NCBI RefSeq assembly: GCF_022288805.1
Contig: NZ_JAKOPM010000015.1
Coordinates: 1 to 48,523 of the forward strand
DNA length: 48,523 nucleotides
From: Corynebacterium yonathiae
Lineage (GTDB): Bacteria; Actinomycetota; Actinomycetes; Mycobacteriales; Mycobacteriaceae
Direction: 5' to 3'
Part shown: positions 1 to 9,343 of the stretch, in pieces
How the letters are laid out: each line of letters starts with the position of its first letter
Numbering within the stretch: position 1 is the stretch's first letter
Translations under genes and position numbers: made by a program
The notes under the pieces: model-generated
What the model was told of the DNA's origin: nothing
Databases searched by the model: none
Seen by the model: the letters and a program-made list of their open reading frames with translations, nothing else

Positions 1-52
1 CTCAATCGGCATTCAAAAAGGCCAAATCTAACCCCCGCGACACGCCGAGCCA

Positions 53-76
53 GACACACATTTTGACCCTTAACCC
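53..76 (-). repeat. 24-nt intergenic motif, left copy
   Basis: The reverse complement of these 24 nt matches 48447-48470 at 23 of 24 positions; the shared core reads GGGTTAAGGGTCAAAA followed by GTGTGTC. The two copies are inverted relative to each other and lie in gene-free sequence. The function is unknown. It could be part of a dispersed intergenic repeat or the remnant of a shared gene end. Confidence 0.6.
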
Positions 77-82
77 TGAAAA

Positions 83-122
83 ACGAAAAATCTCGAGACA
101 CCATAGGAACGATGTCTCGAGA
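83..122 (-). terminator. Rho-independent terminator of tRNA-Leu
   Basis: TCTCGAGACA (91-100) and TGTCTCGAGA (113-122) form a perfect 10-bp stem with a 12-nt loop. On the minus strand the hairpin is followed by TTTTTCGTTTTT. It lies 8 nt beyond the 3' end of tRNA-Leu, so it most likely ends that transcript. Confidence 0.85.
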
Positions 123-129
123 CTTCACA

Positions 130-217
130 TGGTGCCCGGGGCGGGACTTGAACCCGCACGTTCTTATCGAACACTGGCACCTGAAGCCAGCGCGTCTGCC
201 AATTCCGCCACCCGGGC
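130..217 (-). tRNA. tRNA-Leu (anticodon CAG)
   Basis: On the minus strand the gene starts GCCCGGGTGG and ends CCCGGGCACCA, giving a perfect 7-bp acceptor stem and an encoded CCA. The anticodon stem CTGGC/GCCAG encloses the loop TTCAGGT, so the anticodon is CAG. A long variable arm (about TGTTCGATAAGAACG) marks a class II tRNA. The T arm GCGGGTTCAAGTCCCGC is canonical. Confidence 0.97.
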
Positions 218-369
218 AGGGTGTGGTTGTCTTAGCGACTTGATAAAGATACCACGAAAATCGCTCAGAACTACAAATCTGCAGGAAAAGTAAACTATTT
301 CGGTGATGATGCAGCGAAATTTCTGGGAACTTTCGCCTCGCCATCTACGTTTCAAGGGGGTGGACAAAC

Positions 370-392
370 TATACTGATCGCTACTGATCGCT
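370..392 (+). promoter_or_regulatory. Candidate promoter of the fhaA-pknB operon with a 10-bp tandem repeat
   Basis: A SigA-like -10 TATACT lies at 370-375; no convincing -35 is visible. It overlaps a direct repeat, ACTGATCGCT, at 373-382 and 383-392, just before the ribosome binding site AAAGGAG. The 218-416 gap holds nothing else I recognise. The repeat could be a regulator half-site pair or chance. Confidence 0.4.
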
Positions 393-416
393 GCATGGTG
401 GAAAGGAGAATGGCTC

Positions 417-1250
417 GTGGCGTTTTTGGAAAAGCTGGCGAAGCTGGACTCCGCCATGCAACGCGGCCTTGATAATGGCATGGCACTTGTCTTCGGCGGC
501 AAGGTCGTTCCCGCGGAGATTGATGAGCTTTTGAAGCAAGAGGCTCAAGACAATCTCGCGCGCGGCGACGATGACAATCTTTATAGTCCAAACGTGATGA
601 CTGTAGGTGTCTCCTCCAAGGATTTGGAGAACTTGTCGCAGGATCGCAATCTGCCGGCCGATTGTGCAGACCAGTTGACGCGCTTCATTCGCAATAGCGG
701 ATGGTCCCTCGCGGGCCCCGTGATTGTGCGAGTGGCAGAAGAATCTGGTTTGCGCACGGGTCAGCTTCGCGTGTCGTCGTTTATTGATCACGAGCCCACG
801 GAAGAGACCGGTTTTGAGGCTATTTTCCACGACTTTAATGGTCAGGAGGACCAAATGACCGAGCAGCACGAGAATACGGCTGATGACGCGGTAACTACCG
901 CTTTCATTGCTCCAGATAGTCAACCCGCCCCGCAACAGCAGGGCCCAGCAGTCAACCTGATGCTGCAGGATGGCTCTTCCCGCGTTTACCACGTGCAGGA
1001 AGGCTCCAATATTATCGGCCGCAGCAACGACGCCGACCTGCGGCTGCCGGATACGGGCGTATCCCGCCAGCACGCGGAGATTACCTGGAACGGCCAGGAT
1101 GCGGTTTTAGTGGATTTGCAGTCCACCAACGGCACCACGGTGAATGAAACGCCGATTGATAATTGGCTGCTTGCCGATGGCGATGTGATCACCATGGGCC
1201 ATTCCCACATCGAGGTTCGCATCACGGGCCTTGATTCACACAGCTACTAA
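417..1250 (+). CDS. fhaA: FhaA, FHA-domain protein of the PknA/PknB operon
   Basis: This is a 277-residue protein with an N-terminal DUF3662-type domain (about 1-120), an acidic and Gln-rich linker (about 145-180) and a C-terminal forkhead-associated domain (about 183-270). The FHA hallmarks GRSNDADLRL, SRQHAEI and STNGT are visible. FHA domains bind phosphothreonine; in mycobacteria FhaA is a PknB substrate that binds MviN/MurJ and affects peptidoglycan precursor flipping. The GTG at 417 is chosen because GAAAGGAGAA ends 6 nt upstream and the product then begins MAFLEKLAKLD, as in relatives. The ATG at 410 is in another frame. It is the first gene of the operon, with fhaB 25 bp downstream. 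Confidence 0.93.
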   Translation: MAFLEKLAKLDSAMQRGLDNGMALVFGGKVVPAEIDELLKQEAQDNLARGDDDNLYSPNVMTVGVSSKDLENLSQDRNLPADCADQLTRFIRNSGWSLAGPVIVRVAEESGLRTGQLRVSSFIDHEPTEETGFEAIFHDFNGQEDQMTEQHENTADDAVTTAFIAPDSQPAPQQQGPAVNLMLQDGSSRVYHVQEGSNIIGRSNDADLRLPDTGVSRQHAEITWNGQDAVLVDLQSTNGTTVNETPIDNWLLADGDVITMGHSHIEVRITGLDSHSY

Positions 1251-1275
1251 GTTCAGTTAAGGAAGGGAGGTCGCC

Positions 1276-1728
1276 ATGGATGCAGTCATCATGCTGGCGC
1301 TTCGCATCGGCTTGTTGGCTCTGCTCTGGATTTTTATCCTGGTGGCCTTGAACGCCATGCGCCGCGATACCAATAAATCCGCCGGGGCTATCCGCCAGCA
1401 GTCGAAGAAGGTGGGGGCACCGCGGCGTCGGGAAGCGATTAAGCAGCTGTCCATCGTTGAGGGCCCCTTGCAGGGATCCCACATGGAATTGGGCACATTG
1501 GAAGACTGCACGCTGGGCCGAGCTTCTGATTGCGACTTTGTCACGGGCGATGATTATTCTTCTGGCCACCATGCCCGGCTATTCCGCCGCGGTAGCGAAT
1601 GGGTAGTAGAGGATTTGGAATCTCGCAATGGCACCTTTGTCAATGGGGTGCGCATCGACCAACCCGAGGTAGTCGGCGCGGACTCCGAAATTAAGCTGGG
1701 CCGCACTACCGTGAGGTTGAACGCATGA
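1276..1728 (+). CDS. fhaB: FhaB (FipA-like), membrane-anchored FHA-domain protein
   Basis: This 150-residue protein has one N-terminal transmembrane segment (about 5-27) and a cytoplasmic FHA domain (about 78-150) with LGRASDCDF, SGHHARL and ESRNGTFVNG. Family members are phosphorylated by the PknA/PknB kinases and in mycobacteria (FipA) connect FtsZ with FtsQ. AAGGAAGGGAGG precedes the ATG. The stop overlaps the pstP start (ATGA, 1725-1728), which indicates translational coupling. Confidence 0.92.
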   Translation: MDAVIMLALRIGLLALLWIFILVALNAMRRDTNKSAGAIRQQSKKVGAPRRREAIKQLSIVEGPLQGSHMELGTLEDCTLGRASDCDFVTGDDYSSGHHARLFRRGSEWVVEDLESRNGTFVNGVRIDQPEVVGADSEIKLGRTTVRLNA

Positions 1729-3089
1729 CACTGAAGCTGAACTTCTTTGCTAAGTCCGATCGCGGCCTCATTCGCGATAACAACGAGGACTCAGGCTACG
1801 CCGGTCCTCACCTTTTGATCTTGGCCGATGGCATGGGTGGCCACGCGGCAGGCGAGGTTGCCTCCGAACTGATGGTCAACCACCTAGAAATCTTGGATCA
1901 AGATCCGGGCCAGGAAGACACCACGGCGCTACTAGTAGCGGCCGCTGAGCAGGCCAATGAGGCCATTAGTGACCACGTCAAGGCCCATCCAGAAACCGAA
2001 GGTATGGGTACGACGCTGACCACCATGCTCTTCAACGGCACGGATTTCGGCGTCTGCCACGTAGGTGATTCCCGCGGCTACCTGTTGCGCGACGGCAAAC
2101 TCGAGCAGATCACCAAGGATGATACCTACGTGCAATCCTTGGTGGATAAGGGCGAACTGGACCCAGGCGACGTCTCTTCGCACCCGCAAAAGTCTCTCAT
2201 CCTAAAGGCCTATACGGGCCGCCCGGTCGAAGCAACGCTGTTTACCCTCGAAGCCAAACCGGGCGATCGCATCCTGCTATGCTCCGATGGTCTTTCGGAT
2301 CCCGTAACCGCGTCCACCATTGAAACCGCACTGGGGCAGGGCAGCATTGAGCAGGCAGGATCCGCCCTGGTAGATCTAGCCATCCGCTCCGGAGGCCCGG
2401 ATAATGTCACCGTGGTTATCGGTGAAGTAATCGAGGAAAAGCCTAGGGAACAGGAACCATTCCGCGTCGGCGCCCTCGCGGGTCCGACTGAAGAGCCAAC
2501 CCATCCGGATTCTTCTGCCTCGCGGGCAGCACAGCTCTCCCGCAAGCCCCAGGTAATTCCGCCAGCCGTCATGGCGGATACCGAGGACGAGCGCGAAGAG
2601 TCTACTGATGACGAAGCGGAGGAGGAAACTTCCGGCCGAAAGATCGGCTGGAAGATCCTCATTGCCTTGCTCATCGTCCTAGCGTTGGTCATCGGTGCCG
2701 GACTGTGGGCGAAGAACTTCTTGTCCAATAATTATTACGTAGCTACCAACGAGGCACAGGAAATCACCATCCAACAGGGTGCTGATTACTCCGTCTTTGG
2801 CAAGGAACTACACTCCACGAACCAATACGTGTGCATCAATGACAGCAATTCGCTCCTCTTTTCCGGCGAGCCGTGCAAGGGCGACTTTGCACCGCTAAAG
2901 GTTACGGACCTACCGGAATCTGAACGCAGCGCCGTCGACCATCTCTCCACTGGTGATCTGGGTGAGGTACAGCAGCAAGTCAATGATTTGGGCGACAAGG
3001 CGCTCAAACCATGTATCACTGCGCCGAGCCAAAAAGATAAGAAGGATGCCAAGAAAAACAAGCCTGGCGTCACCTGCCGGGAGGTGTAG
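1725..3089 (+). CDS. pstP: PstP/Ppp, PP2C-type Ser/Thr protein phosphatase
   Basis: The 454-residue protein has a cytoplasmic PP2C domain (about 1-235) with the metal-binding motifs RDNNEDSGY, LADGMGGHAAGE, HVGDSRGYL and SGGPDNVTVV. An acidic juxtamembrane linker follows, then one transmembrane segment (about 308-330). The extracytoplasmic tail contains four Cys, possibly two disulfides. The family removes phosphate from PknA/PknB and their substrates in a Mn2+-dependent reaction. The gene overlaps fhaB by 4 bp and ends 3 bp before rodA. The KDKKDAKKNK stretch near the C-terminus is typical of low-complexity tails. Confidence 0.95.
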   Translation: MTLKLNFFAKSDRGLIRDNNEDSGYAGPHLLILADGMGGHAAGEVASELMVNHLEILDQDPGQEDTTALLVAAAEQANEAISDHVKAHPETEGMGTTLTTMLFNGTDFGVCHVGDSRGYLLRDGKLEQITKDDTYVQSLVDKGELDPGDVSSHPQKSLILKAYTGRPVEATLFTLEAKPGDRILLCSDGLSDPVTASTIETALGQGSIEQAGSALVDLAIRSGGPDNVTVVIGEVIEEKPREQEPFRVGALAGPTEEPTHPDSSASRAAQLSRKPQVIPPAVMADTEDEREESTDDEAEEETSGRKIGWKILIALLIVLALVIGAGLWAKNFLSNNYYVATNEAQEITIQQGADYSVFGKELHSTNQYVCINDSNSLLFSGEPCKGDFAPLKVTDLPESERSAVDHLSTGDLGEVQQQVNDLGDKALKPCITAPSQKDKKDAKKNKPGVTCREV

Positions 3090-3092
3090 GTT

Positions 3093-4445
3093 GTGAAAAA
3101 GTTTTTTAGCCGAGGGACCGAACTCGGCCTGCTCATCCTAGCCGCCATTGTCTTCGCTATTACCCTGGTCAGCCTGGAGCTTTCCCAGGACAACGCTCTG
3201 ACCATGGACCTGGTTTATCTCATTGGCGGTTTCATTGGCGTCTTTACCGTCGCCCATCTGGTGATGTGCTTCTTAGCACCTTATGCCGATCAGATCATGC
3301 TGCCCATCGTGGCGATCCTCAATGGCATCGGGCTCATCATGTTGGCCCGCCTAGATCTGGTTAAAGAAAGCGGGCTCGCCGTGCGTCAGGTCATGTGGAC
3401 CATCGTCGGACTCGTGCTCTTTGTACTGGTCTTAGCTGTTTTGAAGGATCACCGCTCGCTGACGCGCTACTCCTATATCTTGGGTGCCGCAGGCCTTGTC
3501 CTGCTGGCCCTGCCGCTGGTATGGCCGCAGCCTGCGGACGTGGAGGCACGCATCTGGATAAACTTGGGTCCGTTTTCAATCCAGCCCGGCGAGTTCTCCA
3601 AGATCTTGCTGATCTTGTTCTTTGCCATGCTGCTGACGCAGAAGCGCTCCCTATTTACCGTGGCGGGATACCGAGTACTGGGTATCTCCCTGCCGCGCTT
3701 GCGCGACCTCGCACCCATCCTGATCATTTGGGCCGTCGCGATCGTCATCATGGGTATCTCCAATGACTTCGGCCCAGCGCTGCTGCTGTTTAGCACCGTC
3801 CTTGGCATGCTGTTTATGGCCACCGGCCGGGTGAGCTGGCTGCTTATCGGCGTTGTCCTCGTCGGTGTGGGCGGTTTTGGTATTTATCAGATCTCCGCAA
3901 AAATCCAGCAACGCTTTTCTAACTTCTTAGACCCGCTCGGCAATTATGACGTCACGGGTTTCCAGCTCTCCCAGTCGCTATTCGGCTTGTCTTCCGGCGG
4001 CATCTCTGGCAGCGGCTTGGGCGAGGGGCATCCAGAACTCGTTCCGGTGGCCCACTCGGATTACATCCTTGCCGCAATAGGTGAAGAATTCGGCCTCATT
4101 GGCCTTGCCGGCGTACTGGTGCTCTTCGGTATGCTGGCCACCCGCGGCTTTGGCACTGCACTGCGCACCCGCGATACCTACGGCAAGCTGGTGGCTTCCG
4201 GTCTTTCTCTTACCTTGGCCGTGCAGGTCTTTGTGGTCACCGGCGGTATTTCTGCCCTGCTGCCGATGACCGGTTTGACCACGCCATTCATGTCTGCCGG
4301 TGGTTCCTCTCTCATGGCTAACTATGTGTTGTTGGCGATTCTGCTGCGGATCTCTAACGCGGCTCGTCGCCCCATGCAGGAGACCTCGAGCAATGCGCCG
4401 AGCGATACCTCCATGTTCCCGTCGGTCCAGGAGGCTCACCGATGA
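3093..4445 (+). CDS. rodA: RodA, SEDS-family peptidoglycan glycosyltransferase
   Basis: This 450-residue polytopic protein has 10-12 predicted membrane segments and belongs to the FtsW/RodA/SpoVE family, which polymerises lipid II together with a class B PBP. Typical family stretches are WINLGPFSIQPGEFSKI, GISNDFGPALLLF and GLTTPFMSAGGSSLMANY. The start is a GTG at 3093, three bases after pstP. The last codons overlap pbpA by 4 bp (ATGA), pairing it with its partner transpeptidase. In corynebacteria this pair probably works in polar elongation. Confidence 0.95.
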   Translation: MKKFFSRGTELGLLILAAIVFAITLVSLELSQDNALTMDLVYLIGGFIGVFTVAHLVMCFLAPYADQIMLPIVAILNGIGLIMLARLDLVKESGLAVRQVMWTIVGLVLFVLVLAVLKDHRSLTRYSYILGAAGLVLLALPLVWPQPADVEARIWINLGPFSIQPGEFSKILLILFFAMLLTQKRSLFTVAGYRVLGISLPRLRDLAPILIIWAVAIVIMGISNDFGPALLLFSTVLGMLFMATGRVSWLLIGVVLVGVGGFGIYQISAKIQQRFSNFLDPLGNYDVTGFQLSQSLFGLSSGGISGSGLGEGHPELVPVAHSDYILAAIGEEFGLIGLAGVLVLFGMLATRGFGTALRTRDTYGKLVASGLSLTLAVQVFVVTGGISALLPMTGLTTPFMSAGGSSLMANYVLLAILLRISNAARRPMQETSSNAPSDTSMFPSVQEAHR

Positions 4446-5872
4446 ATAGATCCATCCGTCTAGTGTCCTTATTCGCCATCATTTTGACGGCCATCTTGCT
4501 GGTCAACTTGACGGTGATTCAGGCTTTTTCTGAAGATAAATATGCCCATAATCCGCGGAATATGCGCGGGTTTATGGAGATGCAGACCACCCCGCGCGGC
4601 CAGATATTTGCGGGCAATACCGTATTGGCACAGTCGACGCAGAACCCGGACGAGACCTACTCGCGCTCCTACCCCATTAATTCACCGGCCTTTGGCAACT
4701 TGACCGGCTACCTGTCTAGCCAATTTGGTGCCTCGGAACTAGAGTCCTCCCAAAATGACATCCTCAATGGCACTGATGATTCTTTAATGAAGCAAAACTG
4801 GCTCGATGCTCTAGCCGATAAGCCGAAGCAGGGTGCCAATGTAGAGGTCACCATCGATCCTGCACTCCAGCAGGCTGCTTATGATCAGCTGGTGGGCCCG
4901 GGTTACGAGGGCTCGGCGGTTGCCATTCAGCCCTCCACCGGCAAGATTCTGGCTATGGCCTCCAACCCTGGCTATAACCCGAATGATCTGATGGGTGATT
5001 CCGCCGAGGATGTTTGGGCCAGCCTGCAAGAGCAAGAGGGACAGCCGCTGGTCAACCACGCCGGTGCAGAAACGCTGCCTCCGGGTTCCATCTTCAAGAT
5101 CATTACCACCGCGGCGGGCCTGAACAACGGCTTTAATCCTTCCTCCACCCTGACCGGTTCCAATGTCATTACCTTGCCAGACACGGTGACGGAGCTGACT
5201 AACTATGCCAACCAAAAGTGCAACGGCCAGGATGCGGTGACCCTGCAAACCGCCTTTGCACTGTCGTGCAATACCGCGTTTGTGGAGATGTCGGAGCAGC
5301 TCGGCGCTGATGAGTTGCGCAAGTACGCCAAGGCCTTTGGCGTAGGAGAAAACTATGACCTCGGTGTCTCCACCTCCGCCGGCACCTTGGGTGATTTGCC
5401 GGATGGGGCGGCCACGGCGCAGTCCGCCATTGGTCAGCGCGATGTCACCATGACCGCACTGCAGGCAGCCGTCATGGCAGGCACCGTGGCAAATAAGGGC
5501 ACCCGCATGCAGCCCTACCTGGTCAATCGCATTACCGACGCCCAGATGAAGGACATCCGCACCACCAAACCAAAGAAGGCGGACCAGGCGGTTAACGAGG
5601 AAACCGCGGCTACGCTTACTGATTTGATGTATGCCTCGGAGCGTTCCTCCGCTGGATATGATGGCAATGGCTTTGCTTCCAAGACCGGTACCGCTGAGCA
5701 TGGCGAGGGCCTAGCCCCGCACGTGTGGTACGTCGCCTTCGATCCGGAGCGGGATATTGCAGTGGGCGTCGTGGTGAAAAATGGTGGTAACTTAGGTGAG
5801 TCCGCGACGGGCGGCAAGGTTTCCGGCCCGATTGGCCGCGCTATCCTGCGCGCATACCAGGGGGAGCAGTAA
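4442..5872 (+). CDS. pbpA: PbpA, class B penicillin-binding protein
   Basis: This 476-residue peptidoglycan D,D-transpeptidase is the partner of RodA. The N-terminal membrane anchor (about 7-28) is followed by a short pedestal domain and a transpeptidase domain. The active-site set is complete: SxxK at S216 (PPGSIFKI), SxN (SCNTAF) and KTG at 414-416 (SKTGTAEHG). Length agrees with corynebacterial PbpA. The gene overlaps rodA by 4 bp and pknA by 1 bp (TAATG), so the seven-gene block is probably one transcript. Confidence 0.95.
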   Translation: MNRSIRLVSLFAIILTAILLVNLTVIQAFSEDKYAHNPRNMRGFMEMQTTPRGQIFAGNTVLAQSTQNPDETYSRSYPINSPAFGNLTGYLSSQFGASELESSQNDILNGTDDSLMKQNWLDALADKPKQGANVEVTIDPALQQAAYDQLVGPGYEGSAVAIQPSTGKILAMASNPGYNPNDLMGDSAEDVWASLQEQEGQPLVNHAGAETLPPGSIFKIITTAAGLNNGFNPSSTLTGSNVITLPDTVTELTNYANQKCNGQDAVTLQTAFALSCNTAFVEMSEQLGADELRKYAKAFGVGENYDLGVSTSAGTLGDLPDGAATAQSAIGQRDVTMTALQAAVMAGTVANKGTRMQPYLVNRITDAQMKDIRTTKPKKADQAVNEETAATLTDLMYASERSSAGYDGNGFASKTGTAEHGEGLAPHVWYVAFDPERDIAVGVVVKNGGNLGESATGGKVSGPIGRAILRAYQGEQ

Positions 5873-7317
5873 TGAATAGCGCCGAAAATAAGGAACATCT
5901 CCAGGCACTGATTGGCAGCGATTACGAGCTGCAGTGGGTCATCGGCCACGGCGGAATGTCCACCGTGTGGCTGGCTGATGATACCCGCAATGATCGAGAG
6001 GTCGCGCTCAAGGTTCTGCGCCCCGAATTTTCCGATAACCAGGAGTTCCTCTCGCGCTTCCGCAACGAGGCGAAATCGGCTGAATCCATTCAGTCTGAAA
6101 ACGTGGTGGCCACCTATGACTACCGCGAGCTGGAGGACAACGGCCGCAAATTCTGTTTCATGGCCTTGGAATATGTCCGTGGCGAATCCCTTGCAGACCT
6201 GCTGGCGCGCGAAAATACGCTGCAGGAGGAGCTGGCTCTCGACGTCCTCGAGCAGGCCGCGCATGGCCTGTCCATCATCCACCGCATGGAGTTAGTGCAC
6301 CGCGATATTAAGCCCGGCAACCTGCTTATCACCCAAAATGGCCAGGTTAAGATCACGGACTTTGGCATTGCCAAGGCAGCCGCGGCCGTGCCGCTGACTC
6401 GCACCGGCATGGTGGTGGGTACCGCGCAGTATGTATCGCCCGAACAAGCACAGGGCAAGGAGGTCACGCCGGCTTCCGACGTCTATTCGCTCGGCGTCGT
6501 TGGCTATGAAATGCTTGCCGGCAGGCGCCCCTTTACCGGAGATTCCTCCGTATCCATCGCCTTGGCCCATATCAACCAGGAGCCGGAGCCGCTATCGACG
6601 AATATCAGCGCGCCAGCTCGAGAACTCATCCGCATTGCGTTGCGCAAGGACCCTGCCACCCGTTACGCCGACGGCAACGAGTTCACTCTGGCTATCTCCG
6701 CAGTCCGCTTGGGCAAGCGCCCGCCGCAGCCTAAGTCCGCTCCGCTAGCGCAGCGCGCACCAGAACCATCGCCGTCCGCTTCGACGGAGATGCTGGGCAA
6801 CGTCGCCCAACCCACCACAATCCATCCCGCAGCGGGAACCGCTCCGCAAAAGGAATCCAAGGCTGGTTCTTCTTTCCTGAAAGGCCTGGGTATCACCCTG
6901 CTCCTCGCGGCTTTAGCCGTCGGCGGTTACACCACCTATCAGAATTTGAGCGATAAAGAAAGAGAAAGCGAACCTTCCAGCACGCCGGAAACCTCGGTGG
7001 TTACGGAGTACCGCGATCCCACCACCACCCACCAAGTCACCCCGGACGAAGATACGGAGGAGGCCCCAGCACCGGTGACGGTGACAGAGACCGAGCCGCA
7101 GGAGACGGAGCAAGAAGAGACTCCGCGTACTACTCACCGTGAGACACCTACGCGCCACTCACCCACCCACCAAAAGCAGCCCCCGGCCGTACCGACGCAA
7201 CAGAATCCACAGGATACGCACGTTGAAAACACACCTGAGCTGGATACTCCAGTAAACTCGCAGGCTAATGAGCTCCCCGGAGACTTGGCCGATTTACTTA
7301 CACAGGAGGGTGACTAA
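5872..7317 (+). CDS. pknA: PknA, transmembrane Ser/Thr protein kinase
   Basis: The 481-residue protein has an N-terminal Hanks-type kinase domain (about 15-280): glycine loop GHGGMS, catalytic Lys K47 (VALKVL), HRDIKPGN (D145), DFG and the activation segment GTAQYVSPEQ. One transmembrane segment lies near 337-355. The extracytoplasmic tail is about 125 residues rich in Thr, Glu, Pro and Gln with no PASTA repeats, unlike PknB. In the family PknA phosphorylates division and envelope proteins and is activated with PknB. The start overlaps the pbpA stop. Confidence 0.95.
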   Translation: MNSAENKEHLQALIGSDYELQWVIGHGGMSTVWLADDTRNDREVALKVLRPEFSDNQEFLSRFRNEAKSAESIQSENVVATYDYRELEDNGRKFCFMALEYVRGESLADLLARENTLQEELALDVLEQAAHGLSIIHRMELVHRDIKPGNLLITQNGQVKITDFGIAKAAAAVPLTRTGMVVGTAQYVSPEQAQGKEVTPASDVYSLGVVGYEMLAGRRPFTGDSSVSIALAHINQEPEPLSTNISAPARELIRIALRKDPATRYADGNEFTLAISAVRLGKRPPQPKSAPLAQRAPEPSPSASTEMLGNVAQPTTIHPAAGTAPQKESKAGSSFLKGLGITLLLAALAVGGYTTYQNLSDKERESEPSSTPETSVVTEYRDPTTTHQVTPDEDTEEAPAPVTVTETEPQETEQEETPRTTHRETPTRHSPTHQKQPPAVPTQQNPQDTHVENTPELDTPVNSQANELPGDLADLLTQEGD

Positions 7318-7320
7318 GCG

Positions 7321-9279
7321 ATGGTCAATGACCGCTATCGGAGAGGCGAGATCATCGGCACCGGCGGCATGTCTGAGGTCTATGCTGCCGAGGACACCGT
7401 CCTAGGCCGCCAGGTTGCGGTAAAGATGCTTCGCCCGGAAATGGCGCGCGACGTCAATTTCCGGGAGCGCTTTTACCGCGAGGCCCAGAACTCGGGCAAG
7501 CTGAATCACCCCAATATCGTGGCGGTTTATGACACCGGCGAGACCGAGCTGGATGGCATGACCATCCCATATATCGTCATGGAGCGGGTCAACGGCCGCA
7601 CCTTGCGCGATATTATTCGTGAGGATGGGGCTCTGACCGCGCAGGAAGCGGCGGATATCCTCAAACCGGTAGCAGACGCCCTGCAAGCCTCGCACGAAGC
7701 CGGCATTATCCACCGCGATATCAAGCCGGCAAATATTATGCTCACCAACACCGGCCAGGTGAAGGTGATGGACTTCGGCATCGCCCGCGCCTTGGATGAT
7801 TCCACCTCGGCGATGACGCAAACCTCCGCCGTTATTGGCACCGCCCAGTACCTTTCCCCGGAGCAGGCCCGCGGTAAGAATGCGGATGCCCGCTCCGATG
7901 TCTATGCGCTGGGCTGCGTACTCTATGAGGCGCTCACTGGCCATACTCCTTTTGAGGGCGAAACCCCCTTTGCAGTTGCCTACCAGCACGTGCAAGAAGA
8001 GCCGACACCACCGTCGGAGCTCATTGCGGATCCTTCACTGACTCCTACCCAGCGCGTCAATATCGATGCGGTGGTGCTTACCGCCATGGCCAAACACCCG
8101 GCGGATCGTTATCAGTCCGCCTGGGAAATGGCCGGCGATCTGGAGCGCCTGCGCAATGGACAGGTCACCGCAGCAGCGCGCATGCACGTTAATGAGGACG
8201 AGGTCGAGCAGCCTACCGAGATGGTGGGCGCCGCCGCACCCGCCGCGGCAGCGCACCGCGCACCGATTCAATCCACCCGCCCCTCCGAAGACGATGACAA
8301 GCAGGGCGGCGGCTGGATGAAGTGGTTGGCTGCCGTCCTGGTCGCCCTTCTGGTAGCTATCGTGGGCTACTTCGCCTGGGATTTCTTCTCCAATGACAAG
8401 GAGGATGCCGAAAAGCCACGCCAGACCCAATCTGCCCCGCACGACAAAATCATCGTGCCAGAGGTGGAAAACCGCCAGCGCAATGAGGTGGTTAAGGAAC
8501 TCGAAGACATGGGTCTACAGGTCACCGTTAATGAAGAAGCCAACCCGGATATCCCTCGCAATAATGCCATCCGCATCAACCCCGCCCCGGGGTCCGAGCT
8601 GCAAAAGAATGCCTCGGTGACGCTGACTGTTTCCTCAGGCAAGGAGATCACTGACGTCCCGGATATCACCGGCATGACCTTGGACGAGGCCGCCCAGGCC
8701 CTCGAAAAAGCGGGCTTGGCGCTCAACTCCGATGTCTCGGAAGAAAACGATGAATCCCCCGCTGGCCAGATCATTAAGCAGGACCCAGCAGGCGGCACGC
8801 AGCTGTCCAAGGGTTCGAAGGTACGGGTGACGGTATCTAAGGGCGTCGAAAAGAAGCGCGTTCCCGATGTTGCCGGAATGGACGTCGAGGATGCCCAGAG
8901 CCGCTTGGAGTCGAATGATTTTGATGTGGACGTGCGCGAGGTGGATTCCTTAGAGCCAAAGGGCACGGTGCTCAGCGTTTCCAATCAGGGTGCGGAGCTG
9001 GAAAAGGGCAAGCCCGTTACCGTTGAGGTCTCCAATGGCATGCTCTTTAAGGCCCCTGATGTGGTGCGCAAGAATGAAAGCCAGGCCGAGGCTGCGCTGC
9101 GGGAGGCGGGCTGGACCGGCCAGTTCATTGTGGGCGAGCCGGTTCCTACCGGTGCGCTGGTAGATTCCAATAAGATTGGCTGGGCCTCTGTGAATCCAGG
9201 CGATACCATGCGTAAGGATCAAAATATTGAAATCCGCCTGTGGAATTTCGACCCCGCTGCACTTCTGCCGCAGCGATAG
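7321..9279 (+). CDS. pknB: PknB, PASTA-domain Ser/Thr protein kinase
   Basis: The 652-residue protein has a kinase domain (about 6-275; K35, HRDIKPANI with D133, DFGIARA, GTAQYLSPEQ), a juxtamembrane linker and one transmembrane segment (about 333-357). Four PASTA repeats follow outside the cell, beginning near IIVPEVEN, TDVPDITG, KRVPDVAG and FKAPDVVR. PASTA domains bind muropeptides or lipid II, so the kinase reports cell-wall state to substrates such as FhaA, FhaB and MviN. It starts 3 bp after pknA and is the last gene of the kinase operon; no hairpin terminator is evident before crgA. Confidence 0.96.
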   Translation: MVNDRYRRGEIIGTGGMSEVYAAEDTVLGRQVAVKMLRPEMARDVNFRERFYREAQNSGKLNHPNIVAVYDTGETELDGMTIPYIVMERVNGRTLRDIIREDGALTAQEAADILKPVADALQASHEAGIIHRDIKPANIMLTNTGQVKVMDFGIARALDDSTSAMTQTSAVIGTAQYLSPEQARGKNADARSDVYALGCVLYEALTGHTPFEGETPFAVAYQHVQEEPTPPSELIADPSLTPTQRVNIDAVVLTAMAKHPADRYQSAWEMAGDLERLRNGQVTAAARMHVNEDEVEQPTEMVGAAAPAAAAHRAPIQSTRPSEDDDKQGGGWMKWLAAVLVALLVAIVGYFAWDFFSNDKEDAEKPRQTQSAPHDKIIVPEVENRQRNEVVKELEDMGLQVTVNEEANPDIPRNNAIRINPAPGSELQKNASVTLTVSSGKEITDVPDITGMTLDEAAQALEKAGLALNSDVSEENDESPAGQIIKQDPAGGTQLSKGSKVRVTVSKGVEKKRVPDVAGMDVEDAQSRLESNDFDVDVREVDSLEPKGTVLSVSNQGAELEKGKPVTVEVSNGMLFKAPDVVRKNESQAEAALREAGWTGQFIVGEPVPTGALVDSNKIGWASVNPGDTMRKDQNIEIRLWNFDPAALLPQR

Positions 9280-9343
9280 CTGCTGGTATCCTAAGGTCTC
9301 AGTACGAACTTAGATAAGAACTTAATTCTAGAAAAGGTATCTT

